Part shown: piece by piece, positions 24,028-34,357 of the stretch
How the letters are laid out: each line of letters starts with the position of its first letter
Position numbering within the stretch: the first letter of the stretch is position 1
Assembly (NCBI GenBank): GCA_036490215.1
Contig: DASXEH010000017.1
Location: 1 to 64,000 of the forward strand
Origin: JASHSH01 sp036490215
GTDB lineage: Bacteria > Pseudomonadota > Alphaproteobacteria > Rhodospirillales > Magnetospirillaceae
DNA length: 64,000 nt
Direction: 5' to 3'
Notes under the pieces: model-generated
What the model was told of the DNA's origin: nothing
Seen by the model: only the letters and a program-made list of their open reading frames with translations
Database searches by the model: none
Made by a program: the position numbers and the translations under genes

Positions 24028-27000
24028 GTGACGCTTGATGCGCCGCTGTCGTCATTACAGCCGCTTTTCGGGGGGCAAACCCCCACGCATCCCCATCAAA
24101 TCGATGCCGTCATCGACGGCAGCCAGGCCAGCCAGGTCGTTATTCCCGGCGGCCATTTCCTACTTTCGGCCGACTTCCATCGCACCGGGTCCGATCTCGT
24201 CCTGACCGGCCAGGATGGCCATCAGATCCTGGTTGCCGGCTATTTCTCCAATCATCCGCCGACCCTGGTCGCGGAAGGTGGCGGCGTGATCGAGCCCGAT
24301 CTCGCCTTCAAACTGGCCGGGCCGATCATGCATGGCGCGATGGCGCAGGCAACCGGCAATGCCGCTGCGCTGACGCCGATCGGCGTGATCGACAAGCTCG
24401 AAGGCGGCGTCACCGTCAAACATTCCGACGGCTCGACGGAGAATCTGGCCAAGGGCGGCACGATCTACCAGGGCGACGTGCTGGAAACCCACGACGGCAA
24501 TATCGGCATCATCTTCGAGGACAAGACCGTCTTCTCGCTGGGCCCCAGCGGCCGCATGGTGATGGACGAGATGGTCTACGACCCGAAGAACCACGCGGGT
24601 CATTCGGCCTTCAACGTGGTGCAGGGCACATTCAGCTTCGTTTCGGGCCAGATCGCCAAATCGGGCCCCGACAATATGACCGTGAAGACGCCGGTCATGA
24701 CCATCGGTATCCGCGGCACCACCGTGGTCGGCACGGCGGCGGCGGAAGGCTCGAACAACACCATCTCGTTGCTCGCGGATCCGGGCGGCGGGGTCGGCCA
24801 GATCGTCATTTCGAACCAGGGCGGCAGCCAGGTTCTGACGGTGCCCGGCCATACCGTCCAGACGGCATCGTTCTTTACCGCACCACCGGCGCCGGTGGTG
24901 GTGCCGCCGGCGCAATTGGCCGCCGCTTATTCCGGTGTGCTGAGTGCGCGTCCGACAGCGCCGGTGGGCGAAGTCACCGTGCCGCCGGGCAGCAAGGGCG
25001 GCAACGGCCCCGCCGGTGGGCAAGGCGGCCAGGGCGGCCAGGGCGGGCAAGGGCAGAACGGACAAAAGAGCGGCAGCAACACCGAAGGCGCGGCAGGCGG
25101 CTCGACACAAGGCAGCGCGTCGGGTGGGTCCTCCGGCGGCAGCAGCGGCGGCTCATCGAGCGGTGGCAGCGATTCGAGCAGCTCATCCAGTAGCAGCGAT
25201 TCGAGCAGTTCGTCGAGCAGCAGCGACACCAGCAGCACCTCGCTAGGCAGCGACAGCAGCTCCTCGTCGAGTTCGAGCAGTTCGTCGGTGGCACCGCCAC
25301 CGCCACCGCCACCGCCACCGCCGGCCGCGATTGTCGCATCAGTCACCCCACCGGTGACGCCGCCGCCACCGGTGACGCCGCCACCGGTGACACCCCCTCA
25401 AACCCATCCCCCCACGACCACTGGCAGCAGCGGCTCCACGACCACAAGCACAGGCCCGTTCACCACCACCTTCGGCGGCAACGGCACGCAGACGATCGTC
25501 GCACCCGGCACCAAAGGCGCATTCATCTTCGGCGCCGGCAATGCCGGCGAGGTCGACATCGCGCAAGCCCAGTCGAACGGCGCCGACGTCGTGCTCCCTG
25601 GCCTCACGGGCAATTTTGCCAAGACTTCGACGCCGTCTTCGCTCCATTTCCTATTGGCACCCGATTTCAGCCATTTGACGCAGGGTCTGACGGCCAACGT
25701 ATCCGGCTCGAACGGCTATGCAGCCCAGTTGACCGGCGTTTCCAGCATCATCGGCAGCACCGCCGGCCTCAACATCGTCGATCTCGCGGCGAGCCACAAC
25801 GAGACCAGCAGCACCTTCACCATTGGCGCGTCAACGCAGACAGTCGTGATGGCGGGCAGCGGCCCGACCGTGACGGCCGTACTGAGCGGATTTGCTGAAT
25901 TCGTCGGCGACTCGAATCCCTTCGATGTCGATCAGTTCAAGATTCAGAACAGCACATCGTCGATCACGATTCTCGGCGGTGCCGGTACCGATGTCGTCGA
26001 TCTATCCGCATTGGCTGTCGCCCAGGTGGTCGATCTCAACACAGGCTCGATCGTGCTCGGCGGCTCGATCAATCTGGCCGATGTCATCAGCACCACCGGC
26101 CTCACCCATGGCGGCGGTACGACCGACATCCTGCTTACCCATGCCGGCACAGCGAGCGGCAGCGGGATCTACGGAGAAGTCATCACCGGCGTCGGGATGG
26201 GACTGGTCTATGCCGCCACGCCCATCTCCGGCGAGCCGAGCGAGACCTATGTCGGCACCAGCGGCGGCGTGAATATCCTGTCGCTGTCGGAAACCAGCCA
26301 AGCCGCAACCTTCGAGATGGGCGGCGCAGCCAACGCGACATCGGGCCTCGACTATTATATCGACACCACCGGCGGCGGGTATTTCAGCAACTTCCAGGTT
26401 GTCGCGGGCGCCAATCACGTCAACACCACGTTCTATGCCGGCACCGAGGCGATGACCTTCATCGGCGGCGATGGCACCGGCCAACTGCAGTCGGGCAACT
26501 ACTTCTATGCGGCACCGACGATCAACGGCACGCACACCGACGTCTTCTTCGGCATCGACGGCAACAACACCGTCGATTTCTCGGGTGTCGGCTCAAGCGT
26601 TCCGGTGACCTTGAACTTGGCAGCTGGCGTCGCTGGCAGCGGACTGCTGGCCGGCGACAGCCTCGGCAGAGCCGTTTATGGCAGCAACGTCGTGCTGATG
26701 ACCGGCATGCAGCAAATCATTGGAACCGAATGGGGTGGTACCTTTAGTGCGGGCGATGCCAATGTGTCGTTCACCGCCGCCTCTTCCGGCACCAACGTCG
26801 TCAATTTCTCGGGCACCACCTATGGCGTGACCGCCGTCCTCCGCGATTGCGAGTTCGTTGACTCGCACACCGGCAGCGACGGCAGCACCCTTTACGACGA
26901 CACACTTGGCGGTTTTGCTTCGATGGTCAAAGGCGGCGCTGGCCTCCTCACGCTGAGCGATGACGGAACCGGCAATACCATCGTTGGCGGCACCGGCGGG

Positions 27001-30000
27001 GCCAGCATCACGCTCTCCGGCGGCGACAAAACAGTCATCGGCGGCAGCGGCGCCGTGAACGTCGGCGACGAAAGCGGCGACAATGTCATCGAAGGCAACG
27101 GAGCGACGACGGTTACGTTGAACGCTTCGGGTGACACGGTCAGTGGCGGCACCGGCGTCCTGACGGTCACCGATTCCCTCGGCAGCAACCTCATCGTCGG
27201 CGGCAATGGCGGCATGACCGTCAAAGCTATGGGCAATGCGGACATCATCGTTTCCGGCAATGGCGCCGACGTGATCTCGACCTATGGCAGCCATGGCGAG
27301 ACGCTGATCATGCCGAGCCTGACCGCGCTGCACGATACGACGCTGTATTGGAATCACGTCAACGGCAACAACATCCTCGTCGAACTCGACTTCGCGTCGG
27401 GCTCCTACAATCTCAACCCGTCGTCCGACTTCACCGGCTTCAGCAACGCCGTCGACGATCTCGCTTTCGCCGGCAGCGCCACCTACAGCCTCGCCTTGAC
27501 CGGGTCGGCCCTTCAATCGAACGTCAGAACGGACGATCTGAGCGGGTTGAGTTCGGGCGGCGCTGTCACCATCAATTTCTCGTCCGACACTAACGATCAG
27601 CTCATTTACGGCGGCGGCGCGGGCGTGATTCACGTCACCGGCTATACCGGCAACACCGCGAACGACGACATCCTTTCGTTTGCGAATGTCGCGACTTCGG
27701 AGACCTTTAACCTTTCGACCAACTCGATCACCGGCGGGCAGGTCGGCACGTATATCTCTGTGGGTCTCGAAGGCAACAACGTCAACGATTTCCTGACCTG
27801 GACGCCCGGCGCGACGGTCAGCCTGAACCTGGCCTATGGGCCGGAAGTCATCAACGGCACGACGCTCAATCACTACTCGGATTTCAGCGACGTCGCTGTC
27901 CAGGCGACCGATCTCGTCGCCACCTATGTCAGCGATTCGGCCACGCATCTTCTCGATTCGATCGTCGGCGGCACGATCTACGACACCGCGCTCATCCAGG
28001 GTGTCGGCGCAGGGCTTGCCGATGCGGACTATGCCGGTCTCTCGAAGATGGGCATTGTCGATCTGCAGGGCGTGTCATTCGTCGGATCGACCGAATCGTT
28101 CTTCTATTTCGGCCAAAACAGCGCGTTGGCCGGTATCGAAGAGGTCGACTTCGGCAATTTCACCAATCACGGCACGCTGAATCTGCAGGCATCGAACCGC
28201 ATCGGCGGGTTGACGATTATCGACACCAACACGTCGAATATCGACCACATCACTGCAACGCAGGGCGACGACTATATCGACGTCGCCTCGGAGGCCAGCG
28301 CCAATATCGCGGCCGGCGCCGGCAACGACACCGTGCTGATCAACCCAGGCGTCGACAACGCCGATGGCGGGTCCGGCACCAACACGCTGCAGTTCTACGG
28401 CAGCATCGACGGCGGTCACGGATCGACAATCACACTGGCGCTCGGCTCGTCGGACGACGCCAAGACGGACGTGGTTCAGGGCATGACGGGCACCACGCCG
28501 GCCGATGTGGGGTGGTTCACCAATGTCCAGGTCATCTCGGGCGTCAACCAGGACATCAACGTCATTGCCGAAGGCGTCAACCAGCTTGACCATACGATCA
28601 TCACCGGGTCGGGTAACGACACGCTGATCGGCGGCTATGCCAACAACTATCTCGACGGCGGGACGGGCAGCAACACGGTGGTCTCCACCGCGACGGCCTG
28701 CATGGTAACCGAGGTGATGGTGGCGCATGTCGGCGCGACCAACACGTTCTATGCCGCCGATCCCGATGTGGTGACCGTCGAACTGGCCGGCACCGTCACG
28801 GGCGATTACACCCTTGCGTATCAGGGAACAGGCGCCGGCTCTTACACCTATGTCGGCAACACGCTCGTCGCCGATGTGCAGAGCGGCACCGGCGACGATC
28901 TGACGGTCTCGTTTGGAAATCTGGGTGCGGTGGTTCCGGTCACGGTGTATTCGGGCACGAGCAGTTCAGTCGTGATGGTCACCAATGAGCTGGCTGCCGA
29001 CGGTGACGACTACAGTATCGCCTCGGATCTGACTCTGAGCGGTGGCGGCGCCGCGCATAATGTCGATCTCGGCAATGGCGGCGGCTTCGTCTCCATCCCA
29101 TCCGATACCGGCAACGTGACGGTCTCCAGCGATGTTGGCGGCACCGTAGAACTGAGCATCAATTCATCGGCCCAGATCATGCTCAACATGGTTGGGGTGG
29201 AAGAGACCCCCATCGGCGAAGTCGTCCTCACTGGTTTCGGTAGCACCTCCACGCAGCTGCAATTCGATTCGACGAACGTGAATTTGCTGGATGGCGGGCA
29301 GTTGACCGCCGATGGCGTCAGCACTGTCGACGCATCCGGCGTGTATGGCGTGGCTGGTTTTGGCATGGCCATTGGCAAAGACAGCGCCTATTACGACCAA
29401 ACGATCATCGGCAGTCAGGGCACCGACACACTGTTTGGCGGCGTCGGCGATGACAAGCTGGTGGCCACCAGCGGACACGATTCGATGGTCGGCGGCGGTG
29501 GCGACGACCTCTATGTCCTGATGCCCGGCCAAGGATCGATCGACGACAAGATCATCATGAGCTCGAGCGGATGGACCAGCACCGTCGACATTTCCAACTT
29601 CGGCAATGTCAATGCGGCGGTGGAGGGCTTCGGCCGCAGCGGCGACGACCTGGTTCTCTATTTCTCGCAGGATGCCGGCGGCGGCACGCTTGACGTCTCA
29701 AACTACTTCACCGGCGGCGACACCCTGATCGGCCAGGACACGCAGAGCGGCTACGATCAGGACGCCATCGACTCCGGCGTGCCGCCCGACCAGATCACCT
29801 TCGCGCTGAGCCAAACGGTCTCGTGCGGTATCGGCAGCTACGCCATCATCGGCGACGGCTCTAGCAATATGTATTCGGCCGTCGACGGAACGGCGTTCTA
29901 TATGGGCGGCGGCACTGGCATTACCGTGACCGATGCCGCCGGCGACGGGCGCGCGGATTTTGCCCTGTACGGTTCGACCGTGGCGGGCTTCAGCGGCTAC

Positions 30001-33000
30001 ACCGGTATCCTGGTCGACTTCCAGTCGGCGACTGCGGATGTGCCTGTTGGGTCGGTCTATGCGCTGACCGGCAGCGAAGTGTCGGCGGTGGCCGGCGATA
30101 CAGGCTCTGCCCTGTCCTCGGCTGCGACCAGCTACGAGGGCAGCGCGACCGTATACGCTGCGCTATCCGGGGTCGATTCGGTGACCGGCACGCCGACCGA
30201 TGACATTTTCATCGGCGCCAATTCGACGCCGACCGATTCCATGACCAATTTCGAATTCGCCGGCTTGGGCGGCAACAACACCTACATCAACCTGGACCCG
30301 ACTGCGAATCTGATCACGGTCGACTACAGCGCCTCGCCCGGCGCCGTCGACATCAACCTGACCAGTTCGACCCATCTACTGAGTAACGGCACCGATATCG
30401 CTGCGCATACGGGGCTTAACGGCTGGGGCGGTATCGATACGTTCATCGGCACGGACGGTTACAACATCAACATCATCAAGGGCTCGTCGGGCAACGATAT
30501 CGTCTGGGGCGGCTCGCAAGGCGTTACCTTCGAGGGTGGCGCGGGTTACGACACGCTGCTTGGTTCGGCAAGCGGGCTCACTCTGGCCAATGGCCAGGGC
30601 AACGAGATTTCCTATCAGGACGACCCCGGCAGGCTGTTGGGTGGTTCATCGACCGACGACGACTTGATGGGCGGCATCGCCGTCAATCTGAGCAGCACCA
30701 ACAACCTCATCCTCGGCGCGCACACGCTCCAGTCCTACACAGGCTATGACGGTTATGGCGAGACCGACTTCCTGCAGAACGTCAACATCGCTATGGGCTC
30801 GGCCTATGACGATTTGATGGTTGGCCGCGACACAAGCATATCGACGCTGATCGGCTATGCCGGCAATAACAACCTCTACGGCTATAACGCCGGAACGGCG
30901 AACGCCACCTGGGCCGCCTATTCGAACTCCAACAACCAGCTTGCCGTCAATTTCAGCTCGACCACCGAGACTGTGACGGTGAACCTGAACGACGGCACGG
31001 TCACGGAGGTCTTGAGCAGCGGGCAGGTGGCCAACGGTTTCGGCGGCACCGACACACTGCACAGCATCGATGCCGTCGATGGCTCCAATGGCGGCGGCGA
31101 TATCGTCTATTCAAACAACGGCTCGGACACCTATATCGGCAATACCGGTGCCGAGGCCAACACCCTGGTGCTCATGGCGGCGACGCACCTGATCGGCAAT
31201 GGCAGCGAGCTGCTGGAGAACGGCACCACCGGCGATCTGCAAGGCATCTCGGTCATCGACCTGAGCAACGATACCGCCGGCGGCACGATCGACCTGACCA
31301 GCTACAGCCAAGGCATGACGATCATCGGCGGCGCCAGCACCGGCGCTTTCGTGATCATCGGCGACGGAATCGGCAACGACGTGATGCAAGGCGTCACGAG
31401 CGACTTCACGGTGTCGAATATCGGCGTACCGGCGGGCACGGTCGATATCAACATGCTGGCGTCGGAGCCCATCTATAGCAACGACGCGACGCTGACGGTT
31501 GACGGATCGATCCCTTCCGTGGGGATCACGATCCTCGACTCGAATTTCGCCAATATCACCACGATCACCGATGTGCTGTTCACGGCAACCGGGACGTCCA
31601 CGAACGGTATCGATCTCACCGGCGGCACCTATCTTTCTCTATCCGGCGCGCAGACGATCGACCTTACGGAGCTGAGCGGGCTCACCAACACGGTCAACCT
31701 TTGGGCCGACTCCGCAGCAATTACGGTCATTGCCGGCAGCGGCACCGAAATGCTGTATGGCAACACCGTCAATACGGACACGGTGATCATCGGCTCCACC
31801 GTCGATCCCACTCATGTCTCGGTCCAGGATTTCGCGACCGTAGACCTCGATTACGGGCTTCTTCTGCAGAACGGCATCTCCGACTGGCTGGGCGGGATAA
31901 ACACCAACGGCGGCACGCTGTTCCTCACCGGCACCATGGCCGCCGCCGGTCTGACCCTGACCGATTCCAACTTCCAGGGCATGTCGTTCAATTTCGATCT
32001 CGCCTTCAACATGACGCAAACCACGTCGAACGGCGTCGATATCGTCGGTGGTTCGAATTTCGAGGCGGCCGGCGACGGCTTCCAGACCGTCGATCTCAGC
32101 ACGCTGGCCAGCGGGTTCAATAACACGGTCAACCTAGCGACCGAGTACGCGACTTATCCGAACGAAGTCGTAACCGTGATCGGCGGCGGCGGGCAGACGA
32201 ATACGCTGAATAGTGTCTACATCGACTACGCCAATGTGATGGGCTCGGTATCGATCGATCTCACGCAAAATGGCGATGGCGCCGCTTACCTCACCAGCGA
32301 TTTGGCCTCCTCATATGCCTATGGCTCGGACTCGCTCACCAGCATTCTCGGCATCACCGGGACGGTCGGCGACGACACCATCCAAGTCGATCCGAGCTGG
32401 CTGCTGGCGATATCCGATACCTATGTCAACGGCAACGGCGGCAACGACACGCTGATCCTCAGCCCCGCCGCCAACTCCATCTTCGTGTCCGACGGGTACT
32501 TCGAATACATCACCGGCACCTTCGGACTGGTCGAGTTCGCTGCCCAAAGCGGCTCGCAGAGTGTGTCCGCGACACTGGGGCAGGACTTCGCCGACCTGCA
32601 TGTCCAGACGATTCTGTTGAGCGAAGGCAGCGGCACGAGCGCGGCCAACAACACGCTCGATCTGAGTTCACTGCCGTCCTACGATCTCGGCAACATCACC
32701 GTGATCGGCGGCCAATACGGTGAAGCGATCGATGGACCGATCAATACGGCGGAACATCTCACCTATGTGGATGTCGGCGGGTTCAACGGCGCCAACACGG
32801 TCATCTACTTCAGCTACTTCACCGCCAATGACACGATCGACTTCAGTGTCAATCTGACATCGGCTGAGAACTTCCATGCCACCAGCGGGGTCGATTCGAG
32901 TCCCGGGGGCTATTATCAGCTTTTGGATCTGATTACGGCCGATCTTGGCGCGAACGGTGGCTCGCTCGATCTTCTCAACCTCGGCGCCTATACGACTGCG

Positions 33001-33852
33001 CTCGCTGCGTCACAGGTCGGGTGGGACGTCACTTTCAGCGATGACTCGGGCCACACGATCATTGGCGGCGCCGGTGACGATGTGTTCACCTACAACAGCG
33101 CCTATCTCGGCAGCGACATCACCATCGAAGGCGGTGGCGGCACCGACACCCTGGTGCTCAACAATTCCAATGTCACCGACGTTGGGATCAGCTTCGATCT
33201 GTCGAACACCACCAATCAGTTGATCAGCGGCGCCTCGGCGAAGATCACCGGCTTCCACGTGCTCGACCTGACGAGCTTCAATCTCAATATCGGCAGCGGC
33301 AATGACCTTACGGTGTCCGTCGACTCGACCGACACGGGCACCTATACGCTGATTGGCTCGGACGCCGCCGACTTCACGAGCGGCACGGAAATTCTGTCGG
33401 GGGGCGGCGGCAACAACATGCTGGTAGGTCAATCCGGCGGCGAGACGCTGATCGGTGGCACCGGCACGAACACGTTCGTACTTCAGGGTGGGCCGGCCGG
33501 CGCGGCTCACGGCGCCATCGATATCATCGGCTTCAACGCCACCAACGGGACGCTGGATCTGCCTGGCGGCTCCTATGGCGGTCTTGGCACCTCGGTTCAT
33601 CTCTCGGGCGCGAGCCAGAACCTGTTCACCGAGAGCAGCGATGCGGCAGCGTCGACCTATTCCGGCAGCAAGGCGGCGATTCTGCTGGCCACCAACGGCA
33701 GCAATGTCGACGTCTACTATTACGATCCGCACGATCCAGCCTATGGCAATGCGGGGCACTCGTATCAGATCGCGACCTTGACCAGCACGAACACCACGTC
33801 CGTAGCGGCCCATACAGCGTTCACGAACGTGATCCACCACGCCGCCGCTTAA
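24028..33852 (+). CDS. Giant FecR-domain, Ser-rich, RTX-like beta-repeat surface protein
   Basis: Protein of 3274 residues, probably a secreted or surface adhesin. The N-terminal part (about 50-115) has the large-adhesin motif SDLVLTGQDGHQILVAGYF. A FecR-like domain lies near 118-285 (GDVLETHDGNIGIIFEDKTV, then VKTPVMTIGIRGTTVVGTAA). A Gly/Gln- and Ser-rich stretch (about 320-420) and a poly-Pro stretch (about 421-460) follow. The remaining 2800 residues are Asp/Gly/Asn/Thr-rich beta repeats, with scattered RTX-type nonapeptides such as GSGNDTLIGG, GGGGDDLYVL, GGAGDDVFTY and IGGTGTNTFVL near the C-terminus. The composition is acidic, Cys-poor and Lys-poor. This pattern points to type I secretion with Ca-binding repeats, but no ABC/MFP/TolC genes are adjacent. 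The GTG start has GGGGG about 10 bases upstream. Confidence 0.82.
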   Translation: MTLDAPLSSLQPLFGGQTPTHPHQIDAVIDGSQASQVVIPGGHFLLSADFHRTGSDLVLTGQDGHQILVAGYFSNHPPTLVAEGGGVIEPDLAFKLAGPIMHGAMAQATGNAAALTPIGVIDKLEGGVTVKHSDGSTENLAKGGTIYQGDVLETHDGNIGIIFEDKTVFSLGPSGRMVMDEMVYDPKNHAGHSAFNVVQGTFSFVSGQIAKSGPDNMTVKTPVMTIGIRGTTVVGTAAAEGSNNTISLLADPGGGVGQIVISNQGGSQVLTVPGHTVQTASFFTAPPAPVVVPPAQLAAAYSGVLSARPTAPVGEVTVPPGSKGGNGPAGGQGGQGGQGGQGQNGQKSGSNTEGAAGGSTQGSASGGSSGGSSGGSSSGGSDSSSSSSSSDSSSSSSSSDTSSTSLGSDSSSSSSSSSSSVAPPPPPPPPPPAAIVASVTPPVTPPPPVTPPPVTPPQTHPPTTTGSSGSTTTSTGPFTTTFGGNGTQTIVAPGTKGAFIFGAGNAGEVDIAQAQSNGADVVLPGLTGNFAKTSTPSSLHFLLAPDFSHLTQGLTANVSGSNGYAAQLTGVSSIIGSTAGLNIVDLAASHNETSSTFTIGASTQTVVMAGSGPTVTAVLSGFAEFVGDSNPFDVDQFKIQNSTSSITILGGAGTDVVDLSALAVAQVVDLNTGSIVLGGSINLADVISTTGLTHGGGTTDILLTHAGTASGSGIYGEVITGVGMGLVYAATPISGEPSETYVGTSGGVNILSLSETSQAATFEMGGAANATSGLDYYIDTTGGGYFSNFQVVAGANHVNTTFYAGTEAMTFIGGDGTGQLQSGNYFYAAPTINGTHTDVFFGIDGNNTVDFSGVGSSVPVTLNLAAGVAGSGLLAGDSLGRAVYGSNVVLMTGMQQIIGTEWGGTFSAGDANVSFTAASSGTNVVNFSGTTYGVTAVLRDCEFVDSHTGSDGSTLYDDTLGGFASMVKGGAGLLTLSDDGTGNTIVGGTGGASITLSGGDKTVIGGSGAVNVGDESGDNVIEGNGATTVTLNASGDTVSGGTGVLTVTDSLGSNLIVGGNGGMTVKAMGNADIIVSGNGADVISTYGSHGETLIMPSLTALHDTTLYWNHVNGNNILVELDFASGSYNLNPSSDFTGFSNAVDDLAFAGSATYSLALTGSALQSNVRTDDLSGLSSGGAVTINFSSDTNDQLIYGGGAGVIHVTGYTGNTANDDILSFANVATSETFNLSTNSITGGQVGTYISVGLEGNNVNDFLTWTPGATVSLNLAYGPEVINGTTLNHYSDFSDVAVQATDLVATYVSDSATHLLDSIVGGTIYDTALIQGVGAGLADADYAGLSKMGIVDLQGVSFVGSTESFFYFGQNSALAGIEEVDFGNFTNHGTLNLQASNRIGGLTIIDTNTSNIDHITATQGDDYIDVASEASANIAAGAGNDTVLINPGVDNADGGSGTNTLQFYGSIDGGHGSTITLALGSSDDAKTDVVQGMTGTTPADVGWFTNVQVISGVNQDINVIAEGVNQLDHTIITGSGNDTLIGGYANNYLDGGTGSNTVVSTATACMVTEVMVAHVGATNTFYAADPDVVTVELAGTVTGDYTLAYQGTGAGSYTYVGNTLVADVQSGTGDDLTVSFGNLGAVVPVTVYSGTSSSVVMVTNELAADGDDYSIASDLTLSGGGAAHNVDLGNGGGFVSIPSDTGNVTVSSDVGGTVELSINSSAQIMLNMVGVEETPIGEVVLTGFGSTSTQLQFDSTNVNLLDGGQLTADGVSTVDASGVYGVAGFGMAIGKDSAYYDQTIIGSQGTDTLFGGVGDDKLVATSGHDSMVGGGGDDLYVLMPGQGSIDDKIIMSSSGWTSTVDISNFGNVNAAVEGFGRSGDDLVLYFSQDAGGGTLDVSNYFTGGDTLIGQDTQSGYDQDAIDSGVPPDQITFALSQTVSCGIGSYAIIGDGSSNMYSAVDGTAFYMGGGTGITVTDAAGDGRADFALYGSTVAGFSGYTGILVDFQSATADVPVGSVYALTGSEVSAVAGDTGSALSSAATSYEGSATVYAALSGVDSVTGTPTDDIFIGANSTPTDSMTNFEFAGLGGNNTYINLDPTANLITVDYSASPGAVDINLTSSTHLLSNGTDIAAHTGLNGWGGIDTFIGTDGYNINIIKGSSGNDIVWGGSQGVTFEGGAGYDTLLGSASGLTLANGQGNEISYQDDPGRLLGGSSTDDDLMGGIAVNLSSTNNLILGAHTLQSYTGYDGYGETDFLQNVNIAMGSAYDDLMVGRDTSISTLIGYAGNNNLYGYNAGTANATWAAYSNSNNQLAVNFSSTTETVTVNLNDGTVTEVLSSGQVANGFGGTDTLHSIDAVDGSNGGGDIVYSNNGSDTYIGNTGAEANTLVLMAATHLIGNGSELLENGTTGDLQGISVIDLSNDTAGGTIDLTSYSQGMTIIGGASTGAFVIIGDGIGNDVMQGVTSDFTVSNIGVPAGTVDINMLASEPIYSNDATLTVDGSIPSVGITILDSNFANITTITDVLFTATGTSTNGIDLTGGTYLSLSGAQTIDLTELSGLTNTVNLWADSAAITVIAGSGTEMLYGNTVNTDTVIIGSTVDPTHVSVQDFATVDLDYGLLLQNGISDWLGGINTNGGTLFLTGTMAAAGLTLTDSNFQGMSFNFDLAFNMTQTTSNGVDIVGGSNFEAAGDGFQTVDLSTLASGFNNTVNLATEYATYPNEVVTVIGGGGQTNTLNSVYIDYANVMGSVSIDLTQNGDGAAYLTSDLASSYAYGSDSLTSILGITGTVGDDTIQVDPSWLLAISDTYVNGNGGNDTLILSPAANSIFVSDGYFEYITGTFGLVEFAAQSGSQSVSATLGQDFADLHVQTILLSEGSGTSAANNTLDLSSLPSYDLGNITVIGGQYGEAIDGPINTAEHLTYVDVGGFNGANTVIYFSYFTANDTIDFSVNLTSAENFHATSGVDSSPGGYYQLLDLITADLGANGGSLDLLNLGAYTTALAASQVGWDVTFSDDSGHTIIGGAGDDVFTYNSAYLGSDITIEGGGGTDTLVLNNSNVTDVGISFDLSNTTNQLISGASAKITGFHVLDLTSFNLNIGSGNDLTVSVDSTDTGTYTLIGSDAADFTSGTEILSGGGGNNMLVGQSGGETLIGGTGTNTFVLQGGPAGAAHGAIDIIGFNATNGTLDLPGGSYGGLGTSVHLSGASQNLFTESSDAAASTYSGSKAAILLATNGSNVDVYYYDPHDPAYGNAGHSYQIATLTSTNTTSVAAHTAFTNVIHHAAA

Positions 33853-33861
33853 GGCGGCGTG
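33838..33861. repeat. Hairpin spanning the stop codon of the giant gene
   Basis: A perfect 9-bp inverted repeat, CACGCCGCC / GGCGGCGTG, encloses GCTTAA, which contains the TAA stop (33850-33852). No T run follows. It overlaps the possible GTG start (33859) and AAGG of the next gene. It could slow termination, protect the long mRNA or mask translation of the GNAT gene. Confidence 0.55.
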
Positions 33862-33870
33862 TCGGGTCCG

Positions 33871-34311
33871 ATGCGCATCCGGCGGGCGATGCTCGAAGAC
33901 ATGCCCACCCTGGCGGCCCTGCACCGCCACACGCTGCACATGTCACTGCCCTTCCTGCCCACGCTTCATACGCCCGATGAGGACCGCGCATGGTTCCGCG
34001 ATCATCTGTTCCCCAACAACGAAGTCTGGGTGGCAGAGGATGAAGCGGGAGCCTTGCTCGGCTATGCCGCACGCGCCCAGGGCTGGCTGAACCACATCTA
34101 CGTTCATCCCGATCATCAAGGCCGCGGCGTCGGAGATGCGCTGCTGGCGATGGCCAAGGGCGGGATCGACACGCTGCAGCTTTGGACGTTTCAGGAGAAT
34201 GCGCACGCCCGGCGCTTCTATGAAAAGCGCGGCCTCGTTCTCGCCGAACTGACTGACGGCCTCCGCAACGAGGAGAAGTCTCCAGACGCCCGCTACGTCT
34301 GGACGCGCTGA
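33871..34311 (+). CDS. GNAT-family N-acetyltransferase
   Basis: Protein of 146 residues from ATG 33871 (MRIRRAMLEDMPTLAALH); a GTG at 33859 adds four residues. The acetyl-CoA-binding motif is VHPDHQGRGVGDALL, followed by the motif B-like NAHARRFYEKRGL. The acceptor substrate is unknown. The gene begins within 20 bases of the giant gene's stop, behind a hairpin, and converges with bactofilin. The gap to that gene contains a small GCCTC/GAGGC hairpin (34324-34338) that may act as a weak terminator. Confidence 0.85.
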   Translation: MRIRRAMLEDMPTLAALHRHTLHMSLPFLPTLHTPDEDRAWFRDHLFPNNEVWVAEDEAGALLGYAARAQGWLNHIYVHPDHQGRGVGDALLAMAKGGIDTLQLWTFQENAHARRFYEKRGLVLAELTDGLRNEEKSPDARYVWTR

Positions 34312-34357
34312 AGCCGGCAGAGAGCCTCAGCGCGAGGCGACGACGGACCGCAACTAC

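Noticed and set aside
24944..25339. Overlapping small frames at the Ser/Pro tract of the giant gene
   Set aside because: Low-complexity codon repeats open all frames; only the long frame continues.
26593..27948. Minus-strand open frame of 451 residues inside the giant surface gene
   Set aside because: Ala/Val/Asp/Gly-rich mirror of the beta repeats; the sense frame is continuous over 9.8 kb.
33010..33939. Minus-strand open frame across the end of the giant gene and the GNAT start
   Set aside because: Overlaps two well supported plus-strand genes and has no recognisable domain.
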